A DNA stretch of 64,000 nt, from contig CM021322.1 in assembly GCA_010645155.1 (NCBI GenBank), positions 6,403,149 through 6,467,148 of the forward strand, written 5' to 3'. Source of the DNA: Tigriopus japonicus (Eukaryota > Arthropoda > Copepoda > Harpacticoida > Harpacticidae). The position numbers were made by a program, and so were the translations under genes. Shown here piece after piece: positions 22,771 through 34,662 of the stretch (within the stretch, counting starts at the first letter, position 1; each line of letters begins with the position of its first letter). The notes under the pieces are model-generated. The model saw nothing but the letters and a program-made list of their open reading frames with translations, made no database searches and was not told where the DNA came from.

Positions 22771-23084
22771 CAGGGGTCAGCAACAACATTATGCAGTGAG
22801 AGGCCCTCCAAGCAGATATTGGCAGGTTCAAGGGCCTACACATCTTTCAAAGAGCTCTGGGCTAATGAGTACGAGCCCAGTACTATGGATGCTCTCGGGC
22901 CCACTATTTTGGACTTTTTCCATAGCTCCTTGGACCACTATTTAGGACTTTTTCCATAGCTCCTTGGACCACTATTTAGGACTTTTTCCATAGCTCCTTG
23001 GACCACTATTTAGGACTTTTTCCATAGCTCCTTGGCCCAACCAAAACCACCCTTGCTTTGGCCCACATGTAGGCATGGCCCTTG
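22771..23084. mobile_element. degenerate hAT-type element of the CAGGGGTCGGCAACC family
   Basis: Starts CAGGGGTCAGCAAC and follows, in reverse orientation, the complete element at 33396-33626: shared words include GGTTCAAGGGCCTACA, AGTACTATGGATG, CTCTCGGGCCCACTATTTTG and CCACCCTTG. The far end (CATGGCCCTTG at about 23074-23084) is only a weak match to the inverted terminus. The flanking octamers GTCTAGCA and CTCTAACG agree at 5 of 8 positions, so this is an old copy. It is longer than its relative because of an internal tandem expansion. Confidence 0.65.
22911..23035. repeat. 34-bp tandem repeat, 3.7 copies
   Basis: Exact units start at 22911, 22945, 22979 and 23013, beginning GGACTTTTTCCATAGCTCC and ending CCACTATTTA. 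The unit corresponds to a single-copy stretch of the 33396 element, so the array arose by local duplication inside the 22771 copy. The identity of the units implies the expansion is much younger than the insertion. Confidence 0.9.
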
Positions 23085-23662
23085 CTCTAACGTCTCATCG
23101 AGGAACCTGAGCCATCGACAATTATCTACGATCAGAAGTAGCTTGAACAGACTGCAAAAGAGCGAAATTAAGAGAATCAGACATGCTGCACTCACCAAAT
23201 AACCATTTCATTATTTCCCGATTCCGACGTATTTTGCATGCAGGTTTTCGCTTTGAATTTGGATCAATTAAGCTTTGGAATATTGTTATTTTGAAGAATC
23301 ATGATCGCTCAGTAACAGTACAATGAATGGGAAGCGCGAATAATCAATGGATTGAGTGATGATCTTCATTAAGAAATAAAAGTTAAAGCATTGCACCAAA
23401 ACCTAAAATTAAAAGAACAGGCGATTGATTATAGTTCTTCGTTAACCATATGCAAATACAATTGGTTAAGGCTGTTGGCAATAGACCCTAATCTGAAGTT
23501 TGGTTGTCATATTTTGGGTATCGCTTGATATAAGTTTTTACCTGGAGGACATTGTTTTCTCTTTGAAGATTTGAGAAATCGTTTGCACCTTCTACCAACT
23601 TTACTTGAAACCTTCTACTTCAACGGTAGTCGTAATTCCTGGTCAAAATCAAGTGATATCAC

Positions 23663-24016
23663 TAGTGATGGACCGAAAGGGCTCATAACCGAAACCGAAA
23701 GTTTCGGCCGAAAGAGGGCTTAACCGAAACCGAAACCGAAAGCAATGTTCACTGTTTACAAAATTGTTCAAATGCAAAATCCGCCTTAAAAATTAGAATG
23801 TGTTCGATGTTGGGTAGTCGCAAATTTTGAAAAATCTTAAAACTGAAATTTCAGAGGTTTTTGGACCAATTTTTTTTTTCGATTTTGTTGTCAAACTCCA
23901 TTTTACATAGTGCTTGTCTGCTTTCGGTTTTGGTAGGCATAACCGAAACCGAAACCGAAATTTTGGCCGAAATTTCGGCCGTAATTTCGGCCGAAAGCGC
24001 TTTCGGTCCATCACTA
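23663..24016. mobile_element. non-autonomous hAT-type element (MITE), 354 bp
   Basis: The inverted ends TAGTGATGGACCGAAAG are identical on both sides (17 bp). Exact 8-bp direct repeats GATATCAC flank them at 23655-23662 and 24017-24024. Just inside each end are arrays of CCGAAA/TTTCGG hexamers, several forming small palindromes (TTTCGGCCGAAA). The middle is AT-rich and non-coding. The structure is diagnostic of a hAT-superfamily deletion derivative. The perfect duplication and ends suggest a fairly recent insertion. Confidence 0.88.
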
Positions 24017-24024
24017 GATATCAC

Positions 24025-27000
24025 CCATTCCGTTTGAAAAATGGCTCAAATGTAACCCAATTTACAAGCTTGCTTCAGAGCAAGAAAGTGATTAATTACT
24101 TCTAACATCTCCATTTCTGCCCAGATCTGAATTGTCCAAAATGTGGCTCTGTATTTGCTTTCGGATCTCCTGGGTTCAATGGCTCTGTTCTTTGCCTGGG
24201 TTTTCCGTTTTCCGAACAAAAAACTTGTGCCAAATCCTGTCATTTCATTCCCTGTTCTGAATGACTGCTCATCATCACGACATTCGTCGTCGGCATCCGT
24301 GTTTTCATCGCCATCGTCGGCATCGCCATCGTGCTCATTGTGGCGTCGTTTTCGGCATTTCCGTGGTTCCATAGTACCAAAGTAGTGAGTGGGGCCGGGG
24401 CTTTACTTTATTTCTCTGTTGAAAACACCCCAATAACATCAACAACCATATAGTAGAGCTGAACTGCTCAGCCATCCATCCATCCAACCATCCATTGGTA
24501 GGTAACAGACGAGCGAAAGATTAACGGCCAAACACGCAACATTAGCAATGAAGAGCAAAGCGAACGAGCGCCGAATAAACGTGTCCTCAACGTGATCTGA
24601 GCAATCCTCCATCCATACGTACGACATCCAATGGACACCAAAGAGAGACCAAAGAGCCATGCCAATCAGCAGCTGGAAGATCACGATCCAAACTCAGTCC
24701 GAATGGTCATGATTTTTTGCATGCGCCCACGTTTTTTGCTCCCGATTTTTCCGACTAGAAATGGGGACAAAAGTGCAAAATTGCATCTCATTCACCAAGT
24801 TTTTTTTACCCCCTAGATTCTGAATGAACGTGCTAGAGTAGTAGTTATAGTGGTAGTGGTTGCTGAGTATGTGGGACTGTGTGCCCGTTACGAATTCCCT
24901 CTGAACTCGTAAGAAAGCCATCTGCTGGAATGAAGAGAACGCGATTCTGAAGGTAATAACTAGAAATCAAAGCAAATCATGCGCCCTCAACGGATTTTCG
25001 CCCGAGGAATCGTATTCAAATCAGAGAAATGGGGAAAAAACTCTTGCCTTTTAAAGATCCATATCCCATTCATTGTGCGACTCTGGGATTTAAAGGACCA
25101 AAAAAGAGGCAACACTTTGGAAATCAATCACATTCATTTACATAAATCCGTTTCCTCTAAATGTGACCGTTAAAGGCAAAAAAAACAATGTAGAAAAAGG
25201 GAAATCTAAAAACCAAATAAGTCAACACAGATCAGATGACCCCAAAAGTAAACTATGGTAAGTAACCGTTTCCAGCATAAAGTCGTCGAGGACTTTATTT
25301 TTTTCTCGCTGAGATTGAGATCGCTTGAGCTCTAATTTTCCTCGATTAGAATTAGAGTCCATCTCAAGAGGCACCTGTTGACAATAAAACGGGTAGCTCT
25401 TTTACCGTCGTTTATGGTTTTCAACCACTCTGGCCCTCTTTTCTTTTTTTCACTCTCCCGGATTTTTTTGCCCCCATCAAATTGAAATGTCGTGAATTTA
25501 TTGGCCGGCTTGAACGGGTTGAATTGGAGTTGAACAAGTCGAAGTGTTCCTTTTTTTCTTTCTTTTTTTTTCCTGGCCTGATCTTCGCCTGATTTCAGGA
25601 TAATCCCTTCAATGAGAATCGCCCCTTCAAATCACGATTGCCAGCCATGTCATCGGTGAACAACGAGTCCTAAGTATGCTTGTGCTGGTAATGGATTCCC
25701 CCCCCCCCCCAAAAAACGGGTTAACAACGCTTTTTTGTTGCGGTTGAGTTTGGTGGATGGCTTGACTGGATTCTCCTTCAAATTGGCTTATCAGATAGTA
25801 AGGGGATAAGTAGATGAGGAAAGGCCTTTTCGAGGGCAATAAAAGTCACCACCTTCTTCTTCTTCCTGGTTCTTTCTTTCTTCTTTTTCAGGGCAATTGG
25901 TATTTTGGTTTCATTTCGTTCGTCCGAAGTCGCCGGATCAGATCGTCTTTCCAAGCAGTTGGTGGAAGAATCGAAAAATTTCCATATTAATTGGCTTTGG
26001 GTCCTGAATGGTGGTTTGGTTGGTTTTGATTCTTGGCGTTTTCTGGAGCTGGAGTGGCTCTGAAATGAGACCAAACGTCAGTCCAATCATCACTTTGAGG
26101 TAAAGCTAAAGGTGGTTTTTGGTTTGGTTTGGTCAGTCAGTCAGTCAGTGGCTTGAATTGTTTCTTGGTTTTGGAGTGGGTGTGGTACTACGAGAAAGGG
26201 CAGATTTAAAATTAGATCAAAGCTCGAGAAAATTGGAAATGCCTGGAAATTACAGGTCTTCAGGATAGAAAGAACATGGAAACGCGAGGAAGAGAGAGAA
26301 AGAGAGCCTTCTTCAAAAGGGACGCCGATGAAATGGTATTAGTTCTAGATAAATTTCCCCGTTGGCGCCAAAATCCTTGACGGTCTCATTTCGATTTCGT
26401 GAAATTAATCGCCTTGGGTTGTCGGAGAACCAGAAAGACAGGAACGAAAGAAAAAAGAAAGAAAAGGAACAGACCACAAACCATTATTGGCCATTGGTTG
26501 TGGCTTTACTTGTGGCGAACTCACTCACTCGTCGTCGTCGTCGGAATCGTAATCGAAGAAGCGGATCTCAATCTTGAAACAACGGACGAGGTTGGGACAG
26601 CACTCCAGGAGGTCTCCAAAGGATATTACTACAATCCATGTGAGCAACTCATCCAGATTACTACTCACTTCAATTCTTGAGGCCAGGTGCTTTGCCACAA
26701 TCTCGTGCTTTTTGGCCCCAGAGACAACGCACCGACACTTGGTGCTCTTTTTTTGATGGGGCCGAATTGGCAATCTTCACCCTTGACTGGTTTTTCAGGA
26801 AGAAAACAGTCGGACAAACGACGGCAGGGAAATTTTTAGCATGATATCAAGTCCGGCTGATAAAAGTGCAACCCAAAGGAGGGAAAAGAGTTATTTACCA
26901 TTTGAAGCCAATGATTTAAGGTAGCCCCGGTATCTTCCATTCGCAGACGAGCACTCGGATGATCATTGCCTCATGTCTCTGGGACTGACAAATGGGAAGA

Positions 27001-30000
27001 TAGAGAGTCAGAGAGAGCCTATCATGCCCCCTGCTGTGCAAATACAGATCTAATGACCTTCTTTGAGGAAAGTGGTCAAAACTCGTGTTTTTTGTGTTCT
27101 GGTTTCGTATTTAACCACTCATGTGCGGATCCCATTTGTCTTGTGGGTCCATCCATCCGTTGCTCGGTCAGCCAAGCTGATACAGTACCGTTCACTACAT
27201 ACGGTACATACAATGGACACTTCGTTGTCCTCTGTACAAAACACGGAGAGCCAAGAGTAAGAGCAAGATGGAGCAATTTCCTTCAAACAATTGAACAGTT
27301 CAAGCGGGTAAAGACTTATGGGTTGGTTTTTCATGATGTTGGTTGATTCCAGTGGGTTGGAGCATTCCAACGAATATAACGGACTAGATCGTTTATTGGT
27401 AGTGAATGACAAATTCCTCGAGAGTCTAGATTTAATCTGAGCTCGGCCTAAGCCGACCTAGCCTTGTACAGAGAAGAGTGAGTCGTCTTCTTTTTTATCT
27501 GTTTACTACTTAAGTTGAGTCCTGACTAGACACAAAGTGACTTGGTATGTAGAACAGCTTTGTAGATATATATTAAGGCAAGCGACGGCACCGCCAACAC
27601 CAACAATAACCATTCGAAAAGTAGCCATTTTATTGGACCTTCTTCTTCTCTTTGAGTTGAGCGTGTCCCTTCTGTACTTGAGACGTAACAACAACTGCCA
27701 AACCAGAGAGGACCTATATTTGGTTGGTTGGTTGGTTGGCTTGCTGGCCTGTATTTCAGTTTACAGGAAAACTAGCATTTGTTGCTTCTGCTGCCTTCGT
27801 TTCTTGGCTTCTTTTTTTATTCTTCAAGCTAGAGTGGTTTATGGTCCCCTCTTCAATCCATGTTACACGCTTTGGACAGAGTGAGGCTTTCAAATACCAG
27901 AGTATGAAGTTTTTCCAAAACTTGACCTCCTTCAACAGGGGTTGTTTTGGGTGCAGAACTAGTAGTATTAATAGTAGTAGTTCATTTTTCTTTTCCTTCT
28001 TTCGATTGGACTAATGAGTTGCCAGGCACTCTTTGAGTCTGGCCCAAAGGTCGCTGGATTCTGACAGGAACGGATGGGGTTCGTGGACGCGCGTGTGCGT
28101 GTGTGTCTAGTGGTATGATTCTTTTCTTCCTCTTCTTTCAATTACATATAAATCTTCTTTTGTTCCCCTTTATGGTCCAGACAAATGGTGGATGGGATGG
28201 ACCTAGGGTGAACTGAGTGAGTGAGTGAGTGGGGAACAATCTGGCAGTGCATTCGATTCCACATTCGAAGTTACCACTCACCCTCGGTTCCTCCATTTCT
28301 CTCGCTTCCTCGCCTATTTCCTGAACAGTAAGGAGGATATACATACATACAGAGGATTCCAGTCTACTACATTCATGCGACTCCATGCGTTTCCTCGTGG
28401 GTTGTTGGAGTAGTTTGTATGAGTTTTTTTCCGCCCCTTTTTATTGTGTGTTAACATGTGAACTTACTTTATGAACCCTCGGCCATTTCTTTTTTCAAGA
28501 ACCCTTCGATCCTTCCCGAGCAACACACCCCGGACAAACCCCCAACTTGCTTGCCAGCTAGCTATTAAAGATGTGTGGCCGTCCACACTCAAACTCACTC
28601 ACAGTCTCACACCCCATCAAATGAACGAACAAACATCGTTCCATTCCAATCCTACCTTGTTCCTGGAGACCATTCCGGAAGGCTGGCTTCTTTTTCATGG
28701 AGCACTATTGGAAATGTGCCTTGACCGTTTCTTTTGGCCGATGAGTTATGGCGTTCGATCTCTCATGTGGAAGAAGACAACACCGAGATTGGCAGAGGAG
28801 CACTCACCACGAAATGAATTGATTTTGATTATCGGCTGGCCTCTGTTCTGCCATCTTCCTTAAACTGGCAGGATTGGATATCACTACTTTGGTCTCGTTC
28901 CAGAGCCTGCCTGCGTCGTCAGTTGGATCGGGCACACACTTTTGAGCGGGTAATGGAAAGAGGGGCAAAATCAACATGAAGTCACTTAATTTATGGCAAT
29001 GATCTGTCAGATCGCCGCAGCCACAGTAATGGTCTGTTACTAACTCTCTCTGTGTCTTTACTTCTTGAAACCAATTACGAAAACTATCTCTTGGCTATTG
29101 ATACACACCAAAGAGATCCAAGGTCCAATCTTGGGCCGAGCTCAATCAAGCCAGCGCCCAAGTTTTAGAGAAAGAGTATTTATTGGAAACAGTTCACGAG
29201 AGGGCAACTTTTATAGCCCTTGGGGAGTAGGGAAACCGTGAGAGAAGTGAAAACAGGCTCTGCCAGGGCTTTGAAATGGCTCTCCTGTCTAATGTCAAGA
29301 AAAGTGCCAATCGAAGAAGGCTGCAACTAAAAAAAACGAAAACTCCCGTTTTTTTCTTTCATTTTGCCAACGACCTTCGTCTTGTGGCGGCAAAACTACC
29401 CGATCAAGAACGCGCTCATCATGTCGTTCGTGGTGGTTGAAGCGTCGCCTGAGGCCATGAATGATGTTTGAGCTAATATTATTAAGTCATAGGAAATGAA
29501 AATGGTTGCCATACGTTCTCGACTCTTGTTCACGAGCTGGCTTCCCCCTTCCTTCTTTCTTTCTTTCTGCATATTCGGCATGGCAAAAACACTGTTGGGT
29601 TTCGATCGGCTCTGGTTGAGCCCGATGGTATTGAGCTTGAAGACTCGAAACCATGTCGTGGTTTTGGCCAGTGGCCAAAGAAGTTAAACGCTTTGATCCC
29701 CTGGGATGTTTTATTTGATTTATTCTCGAAATTCGATGAGGATGTTCCTCCCGGAGGGAGGCCAAATCATCACGACGAACCGTGTTTTCGTAGCCAAGCA
29801 ATGAACAGTTCATTGCCGAACCAACTCCCAGATATTACGAGCAATAAAAACCATAAATCCACAACCCACAACCATCTTGGGCTCCAGGCTAGCTATTTAG
29901 TATTGGCATTGGCAATGATTATATTCATCATGTCTCACTGGAATGTCTTGCTCTTCGAAGCCAATCTCTGTAAAGTGCACGTCTGAATTAGACATCATGG

Positions 30001-33000
30001 AGAGGGTTCATCATCTACGCGAAATCCTCGTTTTTTTCAAAGGGTGATGAAATTGATTTGAATTTGTTCTTGTGGATATGATTGGATGATTGAGGTTTGG
30101 TGCCAAAGAAAGATGACGACTCAACGTGCACGTTCGCATCATGCCGAGTATGTAAATGAAATGCTTTCCATTTCATGAATAATAATCAGAGACTCGATCG
30201 ATTTATGTACAAAGAGAAATACACACGGTGAGAGAGAGAGAGAACCCCCTTCTTTTAAATCTAATTCTTTTGCACCAACAACCAACTGTTGTTGGCGCTC
30301 TGTATTAAACACGTATATGCCATTGCAAATTATTGGCCATAAAAAGCAACAGGATACATAAGATTATCTCTAGGTATTTGAATCTAAAAATGTTTGGACC
30401 GCAATTTTCATAACTCCTCCAAATCAAAGTTTGTAAAATTGTTTCGTCTAACATTTACTATTTTGGCCTTCCATTGATTCAGATATGTAATTATTCCCTT
30501 GTTATGAATGTAGCCTTTGAGGACGAGTGTTTTGGGGGTGGCTGGGAACAAGAGACGCTTTAGATACATTTGTTTTCACTTTCATTTCGCGTGGTCCGTC
30601 TCCAGGGGATCGAGATCAAAGGTAGTTTCCGCAAATTGATTTTTCCCCTTGGAGGCCATTCATTCGTCTCCTGTTTCTGGGTTTTAATTCACATATCAGA
30701 TTGGCTTTAATCTGGGCGCTCCATTATTGGAACTGTTGATATCACTAATCGCCGTATGTCGCGTCATTATTCGAATTGAAGACCAGCGCCATCCTGCTCT
30801 TATTCTACTCGGTCGCCTCGATCAGTTTCAAATGTTCCCACAATGAACTCACTCAAAGATATGTGGCGTTCGTACACCTTTGAAGGCCAACAAATGAGAC
30901 CTATGAATTCCAAATCAAGCTTCCTCAGCTTTGATGTACTGTAGTGCGTCAGTGGTTTGGCCCCATTTGGAGCGCTCTTCTGGCTCTCTCGTTGCGTGAG
31001 TCGAGTGAGTGCGGTCAAAGGTGTGATCAGATAGGTTTCATGGGTCCCGTTCTTGTTCTACCAATCCCATTCGCTCTCGTTTCCAACTCATCAATAGAAA
31101 CAAAGACAACCCACCGAGATGAAAGCTCGAACACCGCTACTGAAGATCTTCAATCGGAACGCTTCCTTCGAGTCCATACACGACATCATACTGCAGGGTA
31201 CAGGGTTGTCACGAAAAAGAGCTCGAAATCATTGATGGAAAGAATATTTTTACAATGCAAATCAAAAAACGATATTCATTGATGACGTCACCATCCAAGC
31301 CACACATTCTCGTTCTTAGAAACGTTCTCATTTTGAAAATGAAAGGGCTAGTTTTTATTGAAGGTTAAAATGCTAGATTAATGGGATGTTCATAAGCTTC
31401 ATCTGCTTCTTTGTCCTACTTTACTTTTGAAGTTTAGAATACGATAATTCAACACAACTCTGTGTTTGAGTCCCATAAGAGCCTCGAAATTTTCAAAATC
31501 CTCTTTGAACAACCGTGTACATGCGAGGATGTTAATGGAAGAAAGGTACTTTCTATTCATATTTTTTCCCACTTTTAGTTCTTAACCTCTTTATCTGCAA
31601 CTAAGATAACTGAGTGAACAAAATAACAATCATTCCTGAAGTAAAAATCATCATCATCAACACCATCATCATTAGTATCTGTGAACTTTCGCCCACTGGT
31701 CTATCTTAATTTTCAAAGAGTTCTCAATATTTTTCTTACTGTAGATGATGTACATAACGAGGGGGGTGAATTATTTGGCGCTCTTTTTAACGGCCTCCCT
31801 GTAAACCGTTCCACTGCTGAGTGAGTGAGTAAATGAAGAGAAACAAATCGGCTTTAAATCGCTATCTGCCCTTGTGGATCGTGTTGCCCGATGAACCGCA
31901 GGAAGGCGATCGAGAGACAAGATATCCTGGTGAGGGACTCGGGGTTCATCCGTTTAACTCGCCCCCTGAAACAAAAACCGATTAGAACTTGGTCAGAAAT
32001 CCCACTGCGAGCCAACACATGATCCCAATGACCTCGAACCAGATCTTGCCAATCCCACCAACACACATGCACAACCAATACAAAAGATCATCCCAAACCA
32101 GCTTTGACTCTTATGCAATTATGATAAAACCTCGAATGAGAGCGTTTTGTTTGGGGGCCATTTTAGTTCGGGAGAACAGGTTTAGGCGGTCTTTCTTTCC
32201 CATTTGAGTTGGCTTGATGTGTGAAGTTACACGAGAAAACTCAAATTACAAGTCATGTTTCCTGGGTTTCCCGGGAGGTTTTTGGGTTGGTCGACTTATC
32301 TACTACGTAGTGTATTATGTACGTATGCATGTCTTCAGGCCAGATGGAGTTTAAGATAAGTGTGCTCCGCGGTACTCATCGCCACCGCCGCCACCATACC
32401 ATTGCCATCTTTATCCTAATCATCATCATTCTCATCTTATTCTTATTCGTCTTGTTTTCTAGGTTGGAACTCGTCCCCTCACCCTCGAATGAATATTCGG
32501 GCCATTTCATTTCGCACTAAGCGACAACATCGTCATGATCATCCATCTCTTCAGCAAACCATCGAGATAAGTCGTCCAAGAGTACGTATGTAATGAAAAT
32601 GCCATGTGTGCTCTTTCGCCTTGGTTCAAGTGATGAGGATGCTAATTATGAAGTGGAGTTTCGTTTGATATCTATCTCCACATCTCTCAAGTCCTCTTGA
32701 ACCTCCTTTCAGTCTCGAGGACTCAATTTACGCTTGTAAGAGGTGCTCTTTGTTCTACTAGAAGCAAGTTTGCGCTTGTAAAAAGAGTCCATCCCGATAA
32801 ACAGGAGAAAGCATGAAGAACAAGGTAGAAGATCAGATGAGCCTCAAGAACATTTATTTGAAGCAGGAACGCCTTAAGGCATGGTAATATCAACCAAGAG
32901 ACGACGAGTTGGAGTCACTTCTAATTCGATGCGTGGAGTTTCTCCCCTTTTGCCATAACTTTAAACATACATAAGTACATACATGAAGTAAGTGGCTAAA

Positions 33001-33395
33001 TATTGTGCGATTCAGACGGGTGCATTCAAATGCATAAGAAATCCCATCTCACCCATATACAGAGGCATATTAGTTTTTTTACCCTCTTTGAAGGTCTTTC
33101 CATAATTTTTAGCCACCAGAATAGAGGCTGAGACCATAGTAATGTTAGACAACCATGTTATGCAAAACCTCCAGAGTCTATAAATAATTGCTTTGAGGTC
33201 GCATTCTGTCATATATTGACTTTTGTGTTAGTAGTGAGAGTTGTGTTCATTCATGGCATTCTTCCTAAATTTAAGTACCCACTTGACCATTAAGCCAACT
33301 AAGCAAACTTTTGAATGATCTTCTTTATTCCAATGATTTAACCCTTGGAAAAAAAAATCAACGAATAAAATTTGATTCGTTGAGGTACCATAGAC
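24025..33395. other. 9.4-kb stretch without recognised genes
   Basis: Short overlapping frames only. Acidic frames on the minus strand (24046-24372, 21914-22186) come from GAT-type simple repeats. Simple repeats include 13 C followed by 6 A at 25698-25716, (CAGT)n near 26133-26148, (TTGG)n near 27721-27739, (GAGT)n 28214-28231 and (GAGT)n near 31817-31830. No RNA gene or mobile element identified. Confidence 0.45.
28214..28231. repeat. (GAGT)n microsatellite
   Basis: Four to five GAGT units. One of several (GAGT)n or (CACT)n arrays in the window (also 18112-18142, 31817-31830, 49072-49092, 53021-53036, 55833-55848). Confidence 0.85.
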
Positions 33396-33626
33396 CAGGG
33401 GCCGGCAACCGGTGGGCCCAAGGGTGGTCGTTGGTGGGCCTAGGAGCTATGGAGAAAGTCCAAAATAGTGGGCCCGAGAGCCATCCATAGTACTATACTT
33501 TTGGGCCCAATGCTCTTTGACCGCTAATTTGTGGGCCCCTGAACCTACCACTGCCTGCCTGGTGGGCCCCAGACAACACGAATCAAATTTCGTGGGCCTT
33601 GACCCAAAAATGGTTGCCGACCCCTG
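33396..33626. mobile_element. complete non-autonomous hAT-type element, 231 bp
   Basis: Left end CAGGGGCCGGCAACC, right end reading inward CAGGGGTCGGCAACC (14 of 15 match). Exact 8-bp target duplications CCATAGAC lie at 33388-33395 and 33627-33634. CCATAGAC fits the nnnTAnnn preference reported for the Buster branch of hAT elements. The interior is a series of GTGGGCCC words spaced 15-40 bp apart. No coding capacity. Two further copies lie in the window in opposite orientation (22771-23084 and the fragment 2548-2645). Confidence 0.88.
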
Positions 33627-33634
33627 CCATAGAC

Positions 33635-33858
33635 AAAGGATCAAGTAACTACCGGACCTTTAGTAGCTAACTGATTTTTTCTTACTCAAACCGTTGCTTA
33701 ACGTAAATGGTCAAATTTCCCTATGTATTTTGGAGCTTCCCTTCTTCTACTCAACTTGCCTCATCGTCCTATTGGGGCTTTCTGGCCGTCACAACCCCAA
33801 AATAAGATGACATGGAATATACAATAAAGTCCTTTTTTTGTTCATGTTTTGTTCCAAT
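33635..33858. other. short spacer, nothing recognised
   Basis: Non-coding by eye; lies between the hAT element and the double open frame. Confidence 0.4.
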
Positions 33859-34662
33859 TTAGTTTATCTTGTGCTTTTTGCGCTTGGTGGCCTCAAGCTC
33901 ATTTCTGTAAAAGTTCATTAATCGGGCAAATTTCAAGTGCCAATGGAGCTCGGCAGCTGACAACTCATCAAGGTAGTTGGTTGGTTGGTTGTCAATGGTT
34001 TTCCTCCAAGTAATGAGAGGAAATGCAAAGTCAAAGTCGAATTCGAGCCAATGCCTTTGGGCGCCAATCATCTATTCATCCGTCCATCCATCCATCCAAC
34101 CAACCAACCATCGATCTTGGTAAGTCACAGTGGTATCAGAGTGGTTTGTGGGTGACGACCACATAACAAGCCAATCAAGCGCGAGTTGTTTTCGTTCGAA
34201 TCGCCCGTTCATAATTAGTCGAATTACGGGAATTAACGACTCGATCGCTGTGGGCGTGAAAACCAGGCAGGCCTCATGGTGTACTATTGTTGGTATGGCA
34301 AGGACCAAATGCCATGTGAATGTGCTTCTTCCATGATAAATAATCAAGTTAAGTCCACTTGCAAACCCAGACAAATCACCTCTATTCTGTCGATAGAGGA
34401 CTAAAACTTGGTCGCTGTACAATGAGCACACTCTTTGATTCCCAATTTCCACATGATTGACCCTCGAGCGAGCAAAAACCATGGAACCAAGTAGTGACGA
34501 GCTGACTATACGACTAACGAAGATGATTGAATATGCGAATGATAATAAGACAATAGTTTGGAAGTGCCTTTGGTGGGGTTTTCTTCGTGCCACCCACGTT
34601 GCGCAAATATTACTAAGTAATGAGTATGCCTTCCAGTAGGATTCGAAAAGAACGGGCAACAT
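33859..34662 (-). pseudogene. 268-codon frame with one internal stop; possible membrane protein gene or pseudogene
   Basis: Starting at the ATG at 34662 the frame runs 196 codons to a TAG at 34072-34074, then continues in the same frame from an immediately following ATG (34071) for 70 more codons to 33859. The single stop lies at the edge of an (ATCC)n repeat (34078-34113) that encodes the odd WLVGWMDGWTDE tail. The first part has hydrophobic stretches at about residues 35-63 and 114-151. The second part is hydrophilic and helical-looking, ending in a Lys-rich tail (EATKRKKHKIN). No family recognised. A frame this long with one stop is unlikely by chance at this base composition. Alternatives are two exons with unseen splice sites, a decayed gene, or chance. 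Confidence 0.3.

Noticed and set aside
23663..24016. CCGAAA repeats considered as interstitial telomere sequence
   Set aside because: They are confined between the inverted ends of a hAT MITE and do not match the arthropod TTAGG repeat.
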